This document shows, piece by piece, positions 1 through 10,714 of a stretch of 64,000 bases of DNA. Origin of the DNA: Henckelia pumila. Taxonomy: Eukaryota > Streptophyta > Magnoliopsida > Lamiales > Gesneriaceae. Positions within the stretch are counted from its first letter, which is position 1. Every line of letters begins with the position of its first letter. A model generated the notes under the pieces. The model was not told where the DNA came from. It made no database searches and was given only the letters and a program-made list of their open reading frames with translations. The stretch is taken from positions 180,129,449 through 180,193,448 of the forward strand of contig NC_133122.1 in NCBI RefSeq assembly GCF_033568475.1. Reading direction: 5' to 3'. Made by a program: the position numbers and the translations under genes.

Positions 1-1254
1 TTAATCAAATTGTGAATCAACCAGAACGAAAGCTCCGTTGGCAGAAACGGAAGCTCCGATGGAGATCGGAAGCTCCGGTGTGCAACGGAAGTTCCGATAG
101 TATTACGTCATGCATGACGTGTGAGACATCGGAAGCTTCAGATCAGAATGGAGGTTCCGATTGCCCCTATCCATTGGCAGCCAATCATATTTTGACACAT
201 TGCGGATAAGAGAGAATGGAAGCTCCGATGGCGCATCGGAGGTTCCGTTTGTGACCTATAAATATAGGGCCGAGGATTCAGATTTCTTTACCAATTCTGC
301 GAGTTCTCTCTCTATTCTAGGCTTATTTTAGTAGTTTTAGCCTTCATAGGCTTGACCTGGTGGTCGGCAAGGCGTTCGGGAGACGCAACGGAGTTGTGCC
401 CTAGTTCTGGAGGCATCGACATCAAAGGGCTAACGACGGACGAAAGTATAACTTTTGCTTCCTAAAAATATTTAGGAGTATGAAATAGCTTAGTTAAGGA
501 TTTTAGGGCACTACAATGATATTAGTATCATTTGGCAGTGTAGTGCGGATTATAGGCCTAGACCTAGAGTTTGTAGAGCGCGCCTAGTATTTGAGGTATG
601 AAGGTACTGTTCGAGATATCCTGACTGAGTATGTATGTATTATATGACTGCATGATTTATATGCCATGATTTTATGTTGTATACATTTGCATCTTGAGCT
701 ATCTCTTTTGAGATGTTTGTTAGTAGGGTTTACCCTATCCTGTTAATGGATGGACGTTCATCGATTTGGGTCCCGCGTATCCACTGGTATTTTCGGTATG
801 TGAGCCACCTCCTGAAGCGACGACACATGGTGCTACATACCAGGGCCCGGTATGTCTTTGTTATCTGATTCTTGACCTCCAGTCAGTAGACGGTACACTT
901 GCATGCATGTATACTCATACTCTTGTGCTGAACGTTTTATGCTCACGTCTCGTACTCTGTGTTTCTGGACACCCTATTTCATGGGAAATGTTTGCGATTG
1001 GACGAGGCGGGTGGATCCAAGAGGGGTAGTCAGTGGTTGGCCAGCTGGAGCTTCGTCTAGGTTTTTATTCTGTGTTTTTTGGGTTGATATAACTTTCGAT
1101 TTGGTTGTATAACTATTCGGATATTTACAGGTTTCTTTCCTTGAGATTATAATATTGTTTATGGTTTCCACAGCTTATACGGGTTTACTATTTGATTAAG
1201 TTAATTGCATGCCTAAGTTCTGTTTAGTCGATGATCTCGCTAAGGGTCACTAAA
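1..1254 (+). mobile_element. Gypsy-type LTR, left end cut by the window
   Basis: This LTR resembles those at 46473-47876 and 60198-61630. It has short CGGA-N-TCCG near-palindromes (1-250), a TATA box CCTATAAATATAGG (about 246-260), a GGGCTAACGACGGACG motif (about 427-442) and a right end GGTCACTAAA where relatives end GGTCACTACA. No gag follows; copia sequence starts within about 10 bp, so this is a truncated or solo LTR beside or inside a copia element. The left end and any TSD lie outside the window. Confidence 0.75.
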
Positions 1255-1264
1255 ATTTAATACC

Positions 1265-2335
1265 ACAAATCGTCCTCCTGCTAGAACACCTATGGATTTG
1301 GGTACACATTTAGCCAAAAATAAAGGAGATCATGTTTCACAAGTGGAATGTGCAAGGGTAATAGGAAGTTTAATATACCTAACTAACTGTATCCGTCCTG
1401 ATCTTGCATATACAGTAAATAAACATAGTCGATACACAAGTAATCCAAGTGAGGATCATTGGAAAGCATTAATGAGAGGGCTTGGATATTTGAAATACAC
1501 TTCAAGTTATGGATTAGTGTTTACAAAATATCCTGCGGTCCTAGAAGTATATTGTGATGCTAATTGGATTTCTGACCCGAAAGACTCCAAGTATACTAGT
1601 GGATATGTGTTCACAATCGGTAGAGGAGCGGTGTCATGGAGATCTTCTAAGCAAACATGTATAGCTCCGTCGACTATGGAATCCGAGTTCATTGCTTTGG
1701 ATAAAGCTGGAGAAGAAGCCAAATGGCTTCGAAACTTTTTAGAAGATATTCCTTGTTGGAATAAACCGATGTATTCCATTATAATTCATTGTGACAGTCA
1801 GTCAGCAATAGGAAGAGCACAAAGTAGTATGTACAATGGTAAATCTCAACATATTCGTCGGAGACACAATACCATAAGACAATTGATCTCGAATGAGGTT
1901 ATTTCAGTTGACTATGTAAAGTAAAAGGAAAACCTAGCGGATCCACTTACACAATTTATGCACTTTAGCATACTCACTTGAAAGTTTTTTGTGAGTTATT
2001 GTTGCATCAAGATAGGTAGCTTGTGGCTTTGAACCTACCTTAGTAATATACTATCGGATTTACTAGTTGCATAGTGACGCGATGCCTTGAACTAGTCAAC
2101 CTTTTATGTAAACCAAGTCAATAGCATTTACACAACAATAACTTTAATATATTTTGTTCTCATGTTGTGTCCATTTCGGCCTTGGACCATATCTTTGATT
2201 CATAAGCGTTTCAATCAAAGCGGCCAATACTTTACACTTATATAGGTGATCTCCTATCTAGAGTATCCTTATTTACTCTACCTTATAGGTATATGAATCA
2301 TTAAAAGAAAACTTAACCTCATTAATGTGAGAGAT
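1265..2335 (+). mobile_element. Ty1/copia polyprotein 3' end (RNase H region), degenerate
   Basis: The open frame 1292-1924 encodes the C-terminal part of a copia Pol. It shows the motifs [38 protein letters not shown] and [19 protein letters not shown], which mark the end of RT and the RNase H domain. A TAA at 1922-1924 interrupts the frame; the same frame continues KENLADPLT to a TGA at 1978-1980, so the stop is a later mutation. Gag, protease, integrase and most of RT are absent, and the upstream side is cut by the LTR at 1-1254. The non-coding 3' part up to 2335 leads into the LTR starting TGTTGG. The element cannot move by itself. Confidence 0.85.
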
Positions 2336-3110
2336 TGTTGGAAAAATGTGAATGAATTAATGAGAAATAGTTTGTCCCACATTGGAAAAATTCCAATGTG
2401 TTTCACTCCTTAACTAGTCCAACTTTGGATTTTGGTTTTAGGCCCTTAGGGCACCAGATATTTTTTAAAGGGCCAAGATGCTAGTCGATGCAACAAACAT
2501 ACACGGGCGCGGCCGTCCGGCCGCTCGGCGCTGTGGGGTGGGGTCTTCTGATCCTATTATTTTTTTGGATAAAATTTAATTTCAAATAACATTTATTATT
2601 ATTTTATTTGTGTACACCACCACCCAAGCCTCCTCGAAAAAATAGGCGAAATAGAAACTTTGGCGCTTGAGCGCGAGCCTCACAGACAGAAAACTTAGCG
2701 CTCGAGTGCGCAAATCTGCCGCTCGAGAGAGCCTCCAAAAAAACAACAAACAGAAAACTTGGCGCTCGAGCGCTCCGTCTGTGTCCTCCGAAAAAGTGTG
2801 ACCTTTTTGGGCTTATTTCGCATTGGGTTGCTTCTTTTGACTATAAGACACGTTCCTTGGATATCAGTATTATAAATAATCTGATAATGATTGCAGAAAG
2901 TGAACTGATAACATATAATGTGAGATTTCAGATTTCTGCAAATTTCCCCCACTCTTTCTAAAATAAAGTTGCTGCATATTTTAGTTCGTTGAAGTTTGAG
3001 ATATTTGTAGTGTTGCTATATCTCGTTCGTGAGTCGTTGTATCTTAGAAACGATTGTCGTCAATGTTTAGCACTGATAACAGACAATTTTTTCTTGCGAA
3101 AAAAGAGAAT
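2336..3110 (+). mobile_element. Copia 3' LTR, copy 1
   Basis: It starts TGTTGGAAAAATG directly after a purine-rich GTGAGAGAT, as expected for the 3' LTR of the copia remnant upstream. It contains the conserved block CACATTGGAAAAATTCC and a GC-rich block of repeated CGCTCGAG motifs (about 2660-2780). The right boundary is set only by where the second copy begins. Confidence 0.55.
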
Positions 3111-3590
3111 CTCTCGCCAAAAATATGAATGAATTAAAGAGAAAGAGCTTGTTCCATATTGGAAGAATTTCAATTATTCCAATGTGTTTCACTCCTTAAC
3201 TAGTCCAACTTTAGATTATGAGATTGAGCCCTTAGGGCACCAGATGTTTTGTAAAGGGGCAAGGCGCTAGTCGATGCAACAAACTCACACGGGCGCGCGC
3301 GGTTGGCCGATCCGCTCGACTCGGCTCGGTGCGGTGAGGTAAAGGTAGGGTGGGGTCTTCTGATCCTATTATTCTTTTTGGATAAAATTTAATTAAAATA
3401 ATATTTATTATTATTTTATTTGTGTACACCACCACCCAAGCCTCCGCGGAAAATAGGGGAAACAGAAACTTCGGCGCTCGAGCGCGAGCTTCACAGGCAG
3501 AAAACTTGGCGCTCGAGTGCGCAAATCTGCCGCTCGAGCGAGCCTCCAAAAAAACAGCAGGCAGAAAACTTGGCGGGCACAAAAATAATT
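3111..3590 (+). mobile_element. Copia LTR, copy 2, truncated
   Basis: This is a direct repeat of 2342-2785 in the same orientation. It shares the AATGTGTTTCACTCCTTAAC block, the GGGGTCTTCTGATCC block and the CGCTCGAG-rich block, with scattered differences. It breaks off after GGCAGAAAACTTGGCG. Two LTR copies with no internal domain between them suggest unequal recombination or a tandem insertion. Confidence 0.55.
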
Positions 3591-3621
3591 AAACAATTCG
3601 AAATCTTATTCATGTTTTTAG

Positions 3622-4476
3622 GGGATAATAGCCAAAATAGTCCTGTAAGTTTGCTTGTCTTGTGATTTGGTCCTGTAAATATTCAATTTTGGGTTTTGGT
3701 CCTATAAGTTTAGTTATATTTTGGTTTTTAGTCTTTTTTCATTTAAGCAATTTTTTTAATTTATAACCGGATCGGTGATCAAACCAAACTAACTTAAAAA
3801 ATGGTCCAACTGATTGGAATGTTTTAACCGAACGGTCGAATTGGAAAACCATTTATATAATATAATATAATTAATAATATATTTTAAATTATAAAACCTA
3901 AAAAATTTATATAAATTAAAAATTATATATATATCGTAGTTTGAAAACTAAATAACTATATAAATATATTCAAAAAATTATAAACTCTAATATTAATAAA
4001 TAATATTTTTAACGAAATTTTTTTTTCAAATAATCATGTATATATATAATAAAATGTTAAATTAAGGTTTTAAAATAAAAATTAATTTTTCAAAAAAAAA
4101 AATCAAAAAACCGATTTTCCTGTTTTTGACCAGTTTTGTTGGTTCAACCGTTAAAATAGTGTTTGGAAGTGTTTCGGATCAAATCAGTGATCGGTTCCGG
4201 ATCGAACAGGTTGAACCAGTCAGTACAGTTCGGTTTTGAAAACATAACATTTAACTGTTAATGCCACAACAGACAGATCATCATTTCTCAACGCGACTTA
4301 AGAATTTTTGGGTTTCATGTCGGCATTTTCTGATATCACGTCAACACGCTATGAAAAAAGGACTGAAAACCAATTATAACATAACTTATAGGATCAAAAC
4401 CCAAAATTAAATACGTACTTACAGAACCAAAACACAAATTTGACAAACTTATAGGACCATTTTGACAATATTCTCA
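3622..4476. mobile_element. TIR DNA element with ~120-bp inverted ends
   Basis: The ends, 3622-3745 and about 4358-4476, are inverted copies of each other; both contain AAAATNGTCCTNTAAG and TTTTGGGTTTTGNTCCTATA. The flanks carry GTTTTTAG at 3614-3621 and 4477-4484, a likely 8-bp target-site duplication. No transposase frame is present. Long TIRs with an 8-9 bp TSD fit a Mutator-like or hAT-like non-autonomous element. Related copies lie at 6530-6979 and 36262-36565. Confidence 0.7.
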
Positions 4477-4954
4477 GTTTTTAGATAAGAAAAATACAAA
4501 TAGATAGATTAGATACTAGATTTTATTTTTAACAAGATGCGTATGAAATTAGTGCATGAGACATATATATGCTCCATCTTTAAGAACATTATGTAAAAAT
4601 CAATACAATATCTGATATTAACAGACAACATTTGGAATTCGCTCAGATTAATATAATAATAATCAACACATTGATTTTTTTAATAATTTAACGACGATTT
4701 ATGTATTAAAACAAGAAAAAATTAGAGTTTAAAAATCCTTGTTCAGAAAAATTTAAACGCTCTTCCTTAGCTCTCCACGATGCATTCATTATATTCTCCG
4801 ACACCGCCTAAGAACAAGATTCCTTCTTAGGATTGATTCTCTTGGACGAAATTAACATTTATTAAATGCTTTCCACGCGCAGGGAGCGTGTTTTCCAGTT
4901 CAAATCCACACTCCCAATAATAATAATCCCTTTTCAATTCTCAGAAATATTTAA
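4477..4954 (+). other. Upstream region of the VIT-like gene
   Basis: AT-rich sequence with no coding signal. It should hold the promoter and leader of the gene starting at 4955, but I see no single convincing TATA box. The stretch CCCTTTTCAATTCTCAG just before the ATG looks like a pyrimidine-rich leader. Confidence 0.4.
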
Positions 4955-5698
4955 ATGGATTCCGCCATTGAAATCAAGCAGCTCCCCACACCACCAGATC
5001 ATCAGGACGAATTCGGATTTAGAAAGTTGAAGCTTTTGCAACGGGCACAATGGCTTCGAGCCGCCATTCTTGGAGCCAACGACGGCTTGCTCTCCACCAC
5101 ATCCCTCATGCTCGGCGTCACCGCCGCCAAAGATCCCGACCAGCGGCTCGTGATCGTGTCGGGCCTGGCCGGAGCTCTGGCGGGGGCATGCAGCATGGCC
5201 GTCGGCGAGTTCGTGTCCGTGTCGACCCAGAGAGATATCCAACACATGACATCGACTCAAAAACCGGCCGATTCAGAAGCTCATCATGAGATTTCTAAAA
5301 CCAACAAAACTAGCTCGAATGGGGATATGGAGGCATCGAGAGGCGCCAGTACTCCCAAGTCTCCTTTCATGAAAGTCGTATCGAGCGACGCTTTCCTGGA
5401 GGAGACGTTGCCGAATCCGTATAAAGCTGCGGGAGCATCGTCGTTGGCTTTCCTCTGCGGATCGGCTTTCCCTCTGCTGTCGGCAATGGCGGTCTCGCAT
5501 GATAGCACGATCAGGGTTGCGGTGATAGTCGTCGTCGCATCGGTGGCGCTGGTTGTTTTCGGGGGAGTTGGAGCATTTCTTGGGGGCTCGTCGGTTAGGG
5601 TATCGGCCATGAGAGTTCTGGTGGGAGGATGGATTTCTATGGCGGTAACCTATGGCTTGCTTAAACCTATAGATAAAGATCACAAGGGTAGTGACTAG
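4955..5698 (+). CDS. Vacuolar iron transporter-like (VTL / nodulin-21-like) protein
   Basis: An intronless frame of 247 aa. Residues 36-58 contain GANDGLLSTTSLMLGV and residues 74-91 contain AGALAGACSMAVGEFVSVST, hallmarks of the VIT1/CCC1 family. Five membrane segments are visible at about 36-58, 65-90, 158-180, 188-211 and 218-238. A hydrophilic loop (92-155) rich in Ser, Thr and Lys takes the place of the cytosolic metal-binding helices of true VITs, which fits the shorter plant VTL group. Family members move Fe2+ or Mn2+ into the vacuole or other compartments; the substrate here is inferred from the family. The first ATG is used: the preceding sequence is AT-rich leader and the N-terminus matches family length. 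No frameshift or missing core motif is seen, so the gene is probably functional. Confidence 0.93.
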   Translation: MDSAIEIKQLPTPPDHQDEFGFRKLKLLQRAQWLRAAILGANDGLLSTTSLMLGVTAAKDPDQRLVIVSGLAGALAGACSMAVGEFVSVSTQRDIQHMTSTQKPADSEAHHEISKTNKTSSNGDMEASRGASTPKSPFMKVVSSDAFLEETLPNPYKAAGASSLAFLCGSAFPLLSAMAVSHDSTIRVAVIVVVASVALVVFGGVGAFLGGSSVRVSAMRVLVGGWISMAVTYGLLKPIDKDHKGSD

Positions 5699-6529
5699 GA
5701 TGATTGAATGCATGGGCTAAAATTTCGTCATATCATTAGATCACGTGGATTGACGATCGAAGAGTTAGAATTTCATCATATGAGATGAAATATTCTCGCT
5801 GTAGCATAGAATCTATATATGCTGTGTGTTTTTAATCCATATTTTGGGTTGTGATATATACACACACAAAGACAACATATTTTGGGTTGTGAAAATATGT
5901 TGTAATGAAGTAACATTCTACATGGGCTTGTTTTTCTTTTTACAAGGAATGTTAATTTGGTGGATGACTATCCTAGGAAGGGGATCTTCTTCTGGGTGGT
6001 GTCCAAGAAAATAATGAAAAATATTATTATTATATCAAAAGTAATGTTCTTTGTTTTGTATATAGATGTGATCAATCCGTTTTGTGGATATGCCAAAAAT
6101 ATTTGTGAGATTGTTCCAAAAGATATATAACCGGAATAATATATGTTTATACAAACAAAAACATATAATGATACCAAAATTTAAACCGTAACATGTTCGC
6201 AAAATAATATCGTAAAAAATATTAAATATACTAGATATAAATGAGATTTTCTAAAACAAAATGTCGAAAATATCGAAATGTGTCTTAGAATCAAGCATGA
6301 TACCCAACTACCCAACATGTGATCAGAGCAAATTAAAGTGCTAGAGGGGATACTTTCAAAAAACAAAAAAAAAAAAGTGCTCGAGGGGATATTGCTTAAT
6401 TAGTGGTCAAAGCTTTTTTGTTGTCATGACTCAACCATATAATCTGAACTTATCCCGTGATCGGTTGTTCAACTTTTGATTTTATATTAATGTTCATGAA
6501 GCAATGCAACACTATTTGACTTTTATAAG
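5699..6529. other. 3' flank, no gene recognised
   Basis: AT-rich DNA holding the 3'UTR of the VIT-like gene and unassigned sequence. Two short direct repeats of ATATTTTGGGTTGTGA occur near 5841 and 5878. The small open frames here look random. Confidence 0.5.
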
Positions 6530-6979
6530 AGAAAATTGCTAGCTTGGTCCGATAATTTTGTCAATTTGTGAATTTGATCATTTATGTTTTCAAATTTCAT
6601 TTTTAGTTTTATATATTTCTATTTTTAACAATTTTATTCATTTTTCGTTCAAAAACGCAGACGTGGACTGTACAAGCCAGCTCCACGGCAATACTACAAA
6701 AGTGCCCAAAAAATTTAAGCACTCTTTGTTCCTATTGTTAAGCTGAGGCATTTTCTAATCGGAAATCAAACGTGGGAATATAACCAGAGCACTTCTCTAG
6801 TTGTACACTTGAAGAATAAGCCTGTTTTGTGGCCATCAGCGTCACGTAGAAAAAAAGACTAAAATTACCCAAAAAAAAAGAAACAAAGATGGCATACTAA
6901 ACTGAAATTTGATAACATAAATGATCGAAATCGCAAAATGACAAACATACGACACCAAAAAAAAACAATTCTCCCTTTT
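6530..6979. mobile_element. TIR element related to 3622-4476
   Basis: The left arm (6530-6640) and right arm (about 6880-6979) are inverted relatives; both carry GATCATTTATGTTNTCAAATTTCA. The centre contains ACGTGGACTGTACAAGCCAGCTCC, matching the centre of 36262-36565. There is no coding capacity, the exact ends are uncertain and no clear TSD was found. Confidence 0.55.
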
Positions 6980-7012
6980 AATAATCTAACCAAACTTATG
7001 ATATTAATATGA

Positions 7013-7188
7013 AGTAGGTCTCTTGTGAGACGGTATCACAAAATTTTATCGTGAAACGAGTCAACTCTACCCATATTTACAATAAAAAGTAATACTTTTG
7101 ACATACGAAATAATATTTTTCATGGGTGACCCAAATAAAAGATTCATCTCATAAAATTGATCCGTGAGACCGTCTCATAAAATTTTTT
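7013..7188. mobile_element. MITE with GTGAGACGGT / ACCGTCTCA ends
   Basis: Inverted ends AGGTCTCTTGTGAGACGG and GTGAGACCGTCTCA flank a short centre with CATGGGTGACCCAAATAAAAG. This arrangement is a common miniature inverted-repeat element in eudicot genomes. It is non-coding. Confidence 0.65.
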
Positions 7189-7568
7189 ACTTTTAATACG
7201 TGTGATCGATATTATTTTTCAGTAGATCTCATGTATGCCAATGAAGATCCATTGTTAATATAATTCATATTCTCATCAATGTCATATGTAGCGCCTGTGA
7301 GGAACAATGCATACTTCCAATTCATACATAATTACCAAGAAGAAAATACGCGTTTATCACTTATGTATCACCACCGGAATTTTGTCTCAAACGATCGTGA
7401 CAACGAAAGTTACTATTTTTTAAAAACAAATTCCTTACAATACCTTTTGTCTGATAAATTGTGTATTGGTTTGATGTATCTGCTATTATTTTAATTTCAT
7501 AAAATGCTACTCTCCCCATTATTTGATGTATTAGACTTTTTTTATCTTAAAAAAAAAAAACGTAATCA

Positions 7569-7647
7569 CATCATAGAGCTTTAAGCTTTTAACTGGTGCT
7601 AGTGTTTTTATATATATCGCCAGTTAAAAGCTTAAAACTCTATGATG
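7569..7647. repeat. Palindromic element 1 of three
   Basis: The arms 7569-7596 and 7620-7647 read CATCATAGAGCTTTAAGC and its near-perfect complement, with a 23-bp AT loop. A TA-rich spacer separates it from the next palindrome. Confidence 0.65.
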
Positions 7648-7657
7648 TTATATATAT

Positions 7658-7788
7658 AGTTTTTTTATGGTACTCAACAACTATGTCCAACTTCATGTCC
7701 ACCATGTGCAATAGGTGAGTTGACCAGCACAATTGGTGAGTTGACTTATACATGGTGGGCATAGTTGTTGGGCACCATAAAAGAACTC
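7658..7788. repeat. Palindromic element 2 of three
   Basis: The arms, about 7659-7710 and 7745-7788, include ATGGTACTCAACAACTATG against CATAGTTGTTGGGCACCAT. The centre contains two copies of GGTGAGTTGAC. It is a non-coding MITE-like fold-back in a TA-rich context. Confidence 0.65.
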
Positions 7789-7799
7789 TATATATATAT

Positions 7800-7939
7800 G
7801 AGTTTCGATCACATGAGCAACGACCATGGATAACTACGTGAGCAACAACTGACGTGACAATCATTTATTGGGATGTACAAGATGACACGTCAGCTGTTGC
7901 TGACGTAGTTACCCATGATGGTTGCCCATGTGATCGAAA

Positions 7940-7942
<3 letters not shown>
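7800..7942. repeat. Palindromic element 3 of three
   Basis: The arms are about 57 bp and nearly perfect, starting GAGTTTCGATCACATG on both strands and including GACCATGGATAACTACGT. The element sits between TA runs; a (TA)n run follows at 7943-7972. A half-copy lies at about 62710-62765. Confidence 0.7.
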
Positions 7943-7976
<34 letters not shown>

Positions 7977-10600
7977 TAAAATTTGAAGTCAGCTAAATAG
8001 AAAGTTATGTTTAATTTGGTCTTCTAATTTGTAATTTTTTTTTTGTTTTTTTTCATGTTAACAATGAGTTTTTATTTTTAATCCTATAATTTTCATCTTT
8101 TTTTTATTTTTGTTGATATTAATAATAAATTTGTGTTTTTAGTCAATTGTTCATGTGGACTGGCGACCATGCATGTATGCTGACTTTGGGAAGAAAACTT
8201 GCATTGTATATTTTTTGCTATTATCATGTGGAATTTGGGATCGGTAGATAAACAATTTTCGGCTAACATGATGAATTTCAATAAAATACGACCAAAATGA
8301 AAAAAAAAATTCCAAGTGACATGAGTAAAAAGGAAATTCATTGATAGCTGAATCGGAAATGGAAGATTATAAATAATTAGAAGACCAAAAATTTAATTAT
8401 ATCTAAATTTTAAAAAAATACAACTTCCAACTTTACTTATTAATGCATAATAATTTATTTTTCCTCCTACACTGCACTTTTAATTGTTGAGTAATTCTCA
8501 CATACGGTACCACAAATTTATACTCAGTGTGATAGATCAATACACAAGCTCGTATTTGAGGTGAATCTCATGAATCGGTCAACTTAGGGTCCATTCTCGA
8601 AGGACGCCTCAAAATTTTTTATGGACATAGTATTGCTTCAAATATATGCACAGAACAACAATTTTTCCATTATATATATGAAACCAACAATTTCAGAAAA
8701 TTTAAAAACTTGACTTTTTCTTAACCATATATATGACATTTATATATACATAATTCTTTGTTCATCATCTAAATAATCAACTATCAGCATTATACATTTA
8801 TTTTAATTATTAAAATTTTATGTTGAGATAAATGAAGTTTTGTTTGACAACCTTCATTATGTTCGTGTTTTGTTTTAGATTATGCTCAACAAATTATACT
8901 TTTTAAAAATTTTCTTTATACTTTTTGTATATAGTTGATGAGTACTAATCAACAGTTCCTTAAATAAATACAAAGTCTTGTAATTTTTAAGACACAAAAT
9001 TTGAATTGATTACGTCAGTTGCAAATAGAACATACAAATCTGCACACATTAATTAATTTATAAATGTATTCCAAAATCCTAAGTTATGTAATTTATAACT
9101 ATAATAGATAGAACGAAATTTTTTTTTTTGGATATAACCATAATCAATTATGTCAAGAAATTCTTTTGAGTAGTAAAAGGAGAAAGGAAACAAAGAAAAA
9201 ACTAGAATAAATTCAGAGCCAGACTAGAGGTAGTGGTAAATATTCTAGCGACAATAATAAATAATGAAAAAATAAATAATTGATAATTTACAGATGTGTA
9301 GCTAGAAAATCACAACAACAATGTTAAGAATTTTATTTATTTATGAATGACAATGATGATAAAAAAAAAATTATTCAATTAACAAACTGAATAAATAAGA
9401 TAATGTTAACATTATCGAGATATTTAACATAAAAATATGAATTTAAAAAGTCAATTTGCCTCTAAATGTTCTTCATGACCACATAATTGGGATAAATTGA
9501 TAAAAATCTTAGGAAATTCTTAATCGATAATGATCCAAATAGAAATGATTATGTTATGTCTTGAAAAACTTATTTTTTAATGAAAAACGATTATCTAATA
9601 TTTTAAGGGGTTTGATTTTTTAAGCTCGACTTAGGTCTTCGATTGAAATCTCAGGTACGATATTGTGACAAGACGATCCATATTATAATGAAATAATGTA
9701 AAACTTTAGGCATAAAAAAATTATATTTTTAATGAATTGAGACAATTAAAAAAAATAACATATAAAACCGTCTCAAAATTTTTTTTGTCTTAATTATTTC
9801 CTTAATCATAGGTAGAAAGCTCGTAATTTGCTTTAACATCGTACATAATTACAAATCAACGAGTGGGCACGCCCAACTAAGATTCCTGCTGTAAATTTAT
9901 CTTTTTGAAAAAAATTGTCTTAAATTATGGAGGGCGACGTATAACAGGGAATAAAGTACAAAAGCAAAAGTCAGCTTTACAGAGGGAGGTAGCCACACAC
10001 AGATCGGGGAATATAAAATCCAAATAAAATATTAATTTTTTTTAATTAATTGCTATTCTTTGTTTTTGAATGTGAGAGAATTTTTTAATTGAAGAAAGGG
10101 TGACCAAGACATGTTTGTAGTTTGTACTCCTCTCAGTAGTCGTCCTACTGCTGATAATATGTAAAGCAACTTCCTGGAACCCTTCATGCCTATAAAACAC
10201 TTATTGCTTCTTGTGCCAACTTTTTTGTGTGAAAATATTATCGCAATATAAAACTTTGAAAATATTTTTTGATGATATAATTATTTTAAAAATTTCAAGT
10301 ACGATGTAATTAAAAATAGAATTTTTTTACATTAAAATTAGTTATTCAAAACCATTACCTTTTATAATATTGTATATAAACCTATGATTTGTAACACATC
10401 TGATATCAAGATACAAGTATTTATGTGATATGATCTCATATATCAATTTCGTAAGAAAAATATTCTATTTTGATCATTCATAAAAAAATATTATTTTTTA
10501 TATCAAAAATATTATTTTTTATTATAAATATAAATAAAATTGATTTGTTTAAGGAATAATGATCCGCGATATCGTCTTTCACAAGACCTTATTTAATGAC
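7943..10600. other. AT-rich intergenic DNA, nothing recognised
   Basis: After a (TA)n run there is about 2.6 kb of very AT-rich DNA. The small open frames have no recognisable domain or codon signal. I find no RNA gene or intact element here. Confidence 0.5.
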
Positions 10601-10607
10601 CTTATTT

Positions 10608-10625
10608 ATATTTATTTATATATAG
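10608..10625 (+). promoter_or_regulatory. Probable TATA region of lectin receptor kinase 1
   Basis: The segment TTTATTTATATATAGG lies about 65-80 bp before the start codon. A pyrimidine-rich leader CATCTTTCTTCCTC follows, which is also present before the paralogue at 19455. Confidence 0.45.
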
Positions 10626-10681
10626 GATAAATGGGAGAGAAATAAATAGTCATAATCGCCCCAATCATCTTTCTTCCTCAA

Positions 10682-10714
10682 ATGAAATGGCAAATCGGAT
10701 CATCGCCGCCATAG
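10682..10714 (+). promoter_or_regulatory. Overlapping 10-codon upstream ORF
   Basis: An ATG lies 5 bp before the main start in another frame and runs 10 codons to a TAG inside the coding region. Initiation here would bypass the main start. The paralogue has ATG-TAA at the same place. Confidence 0.5.
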
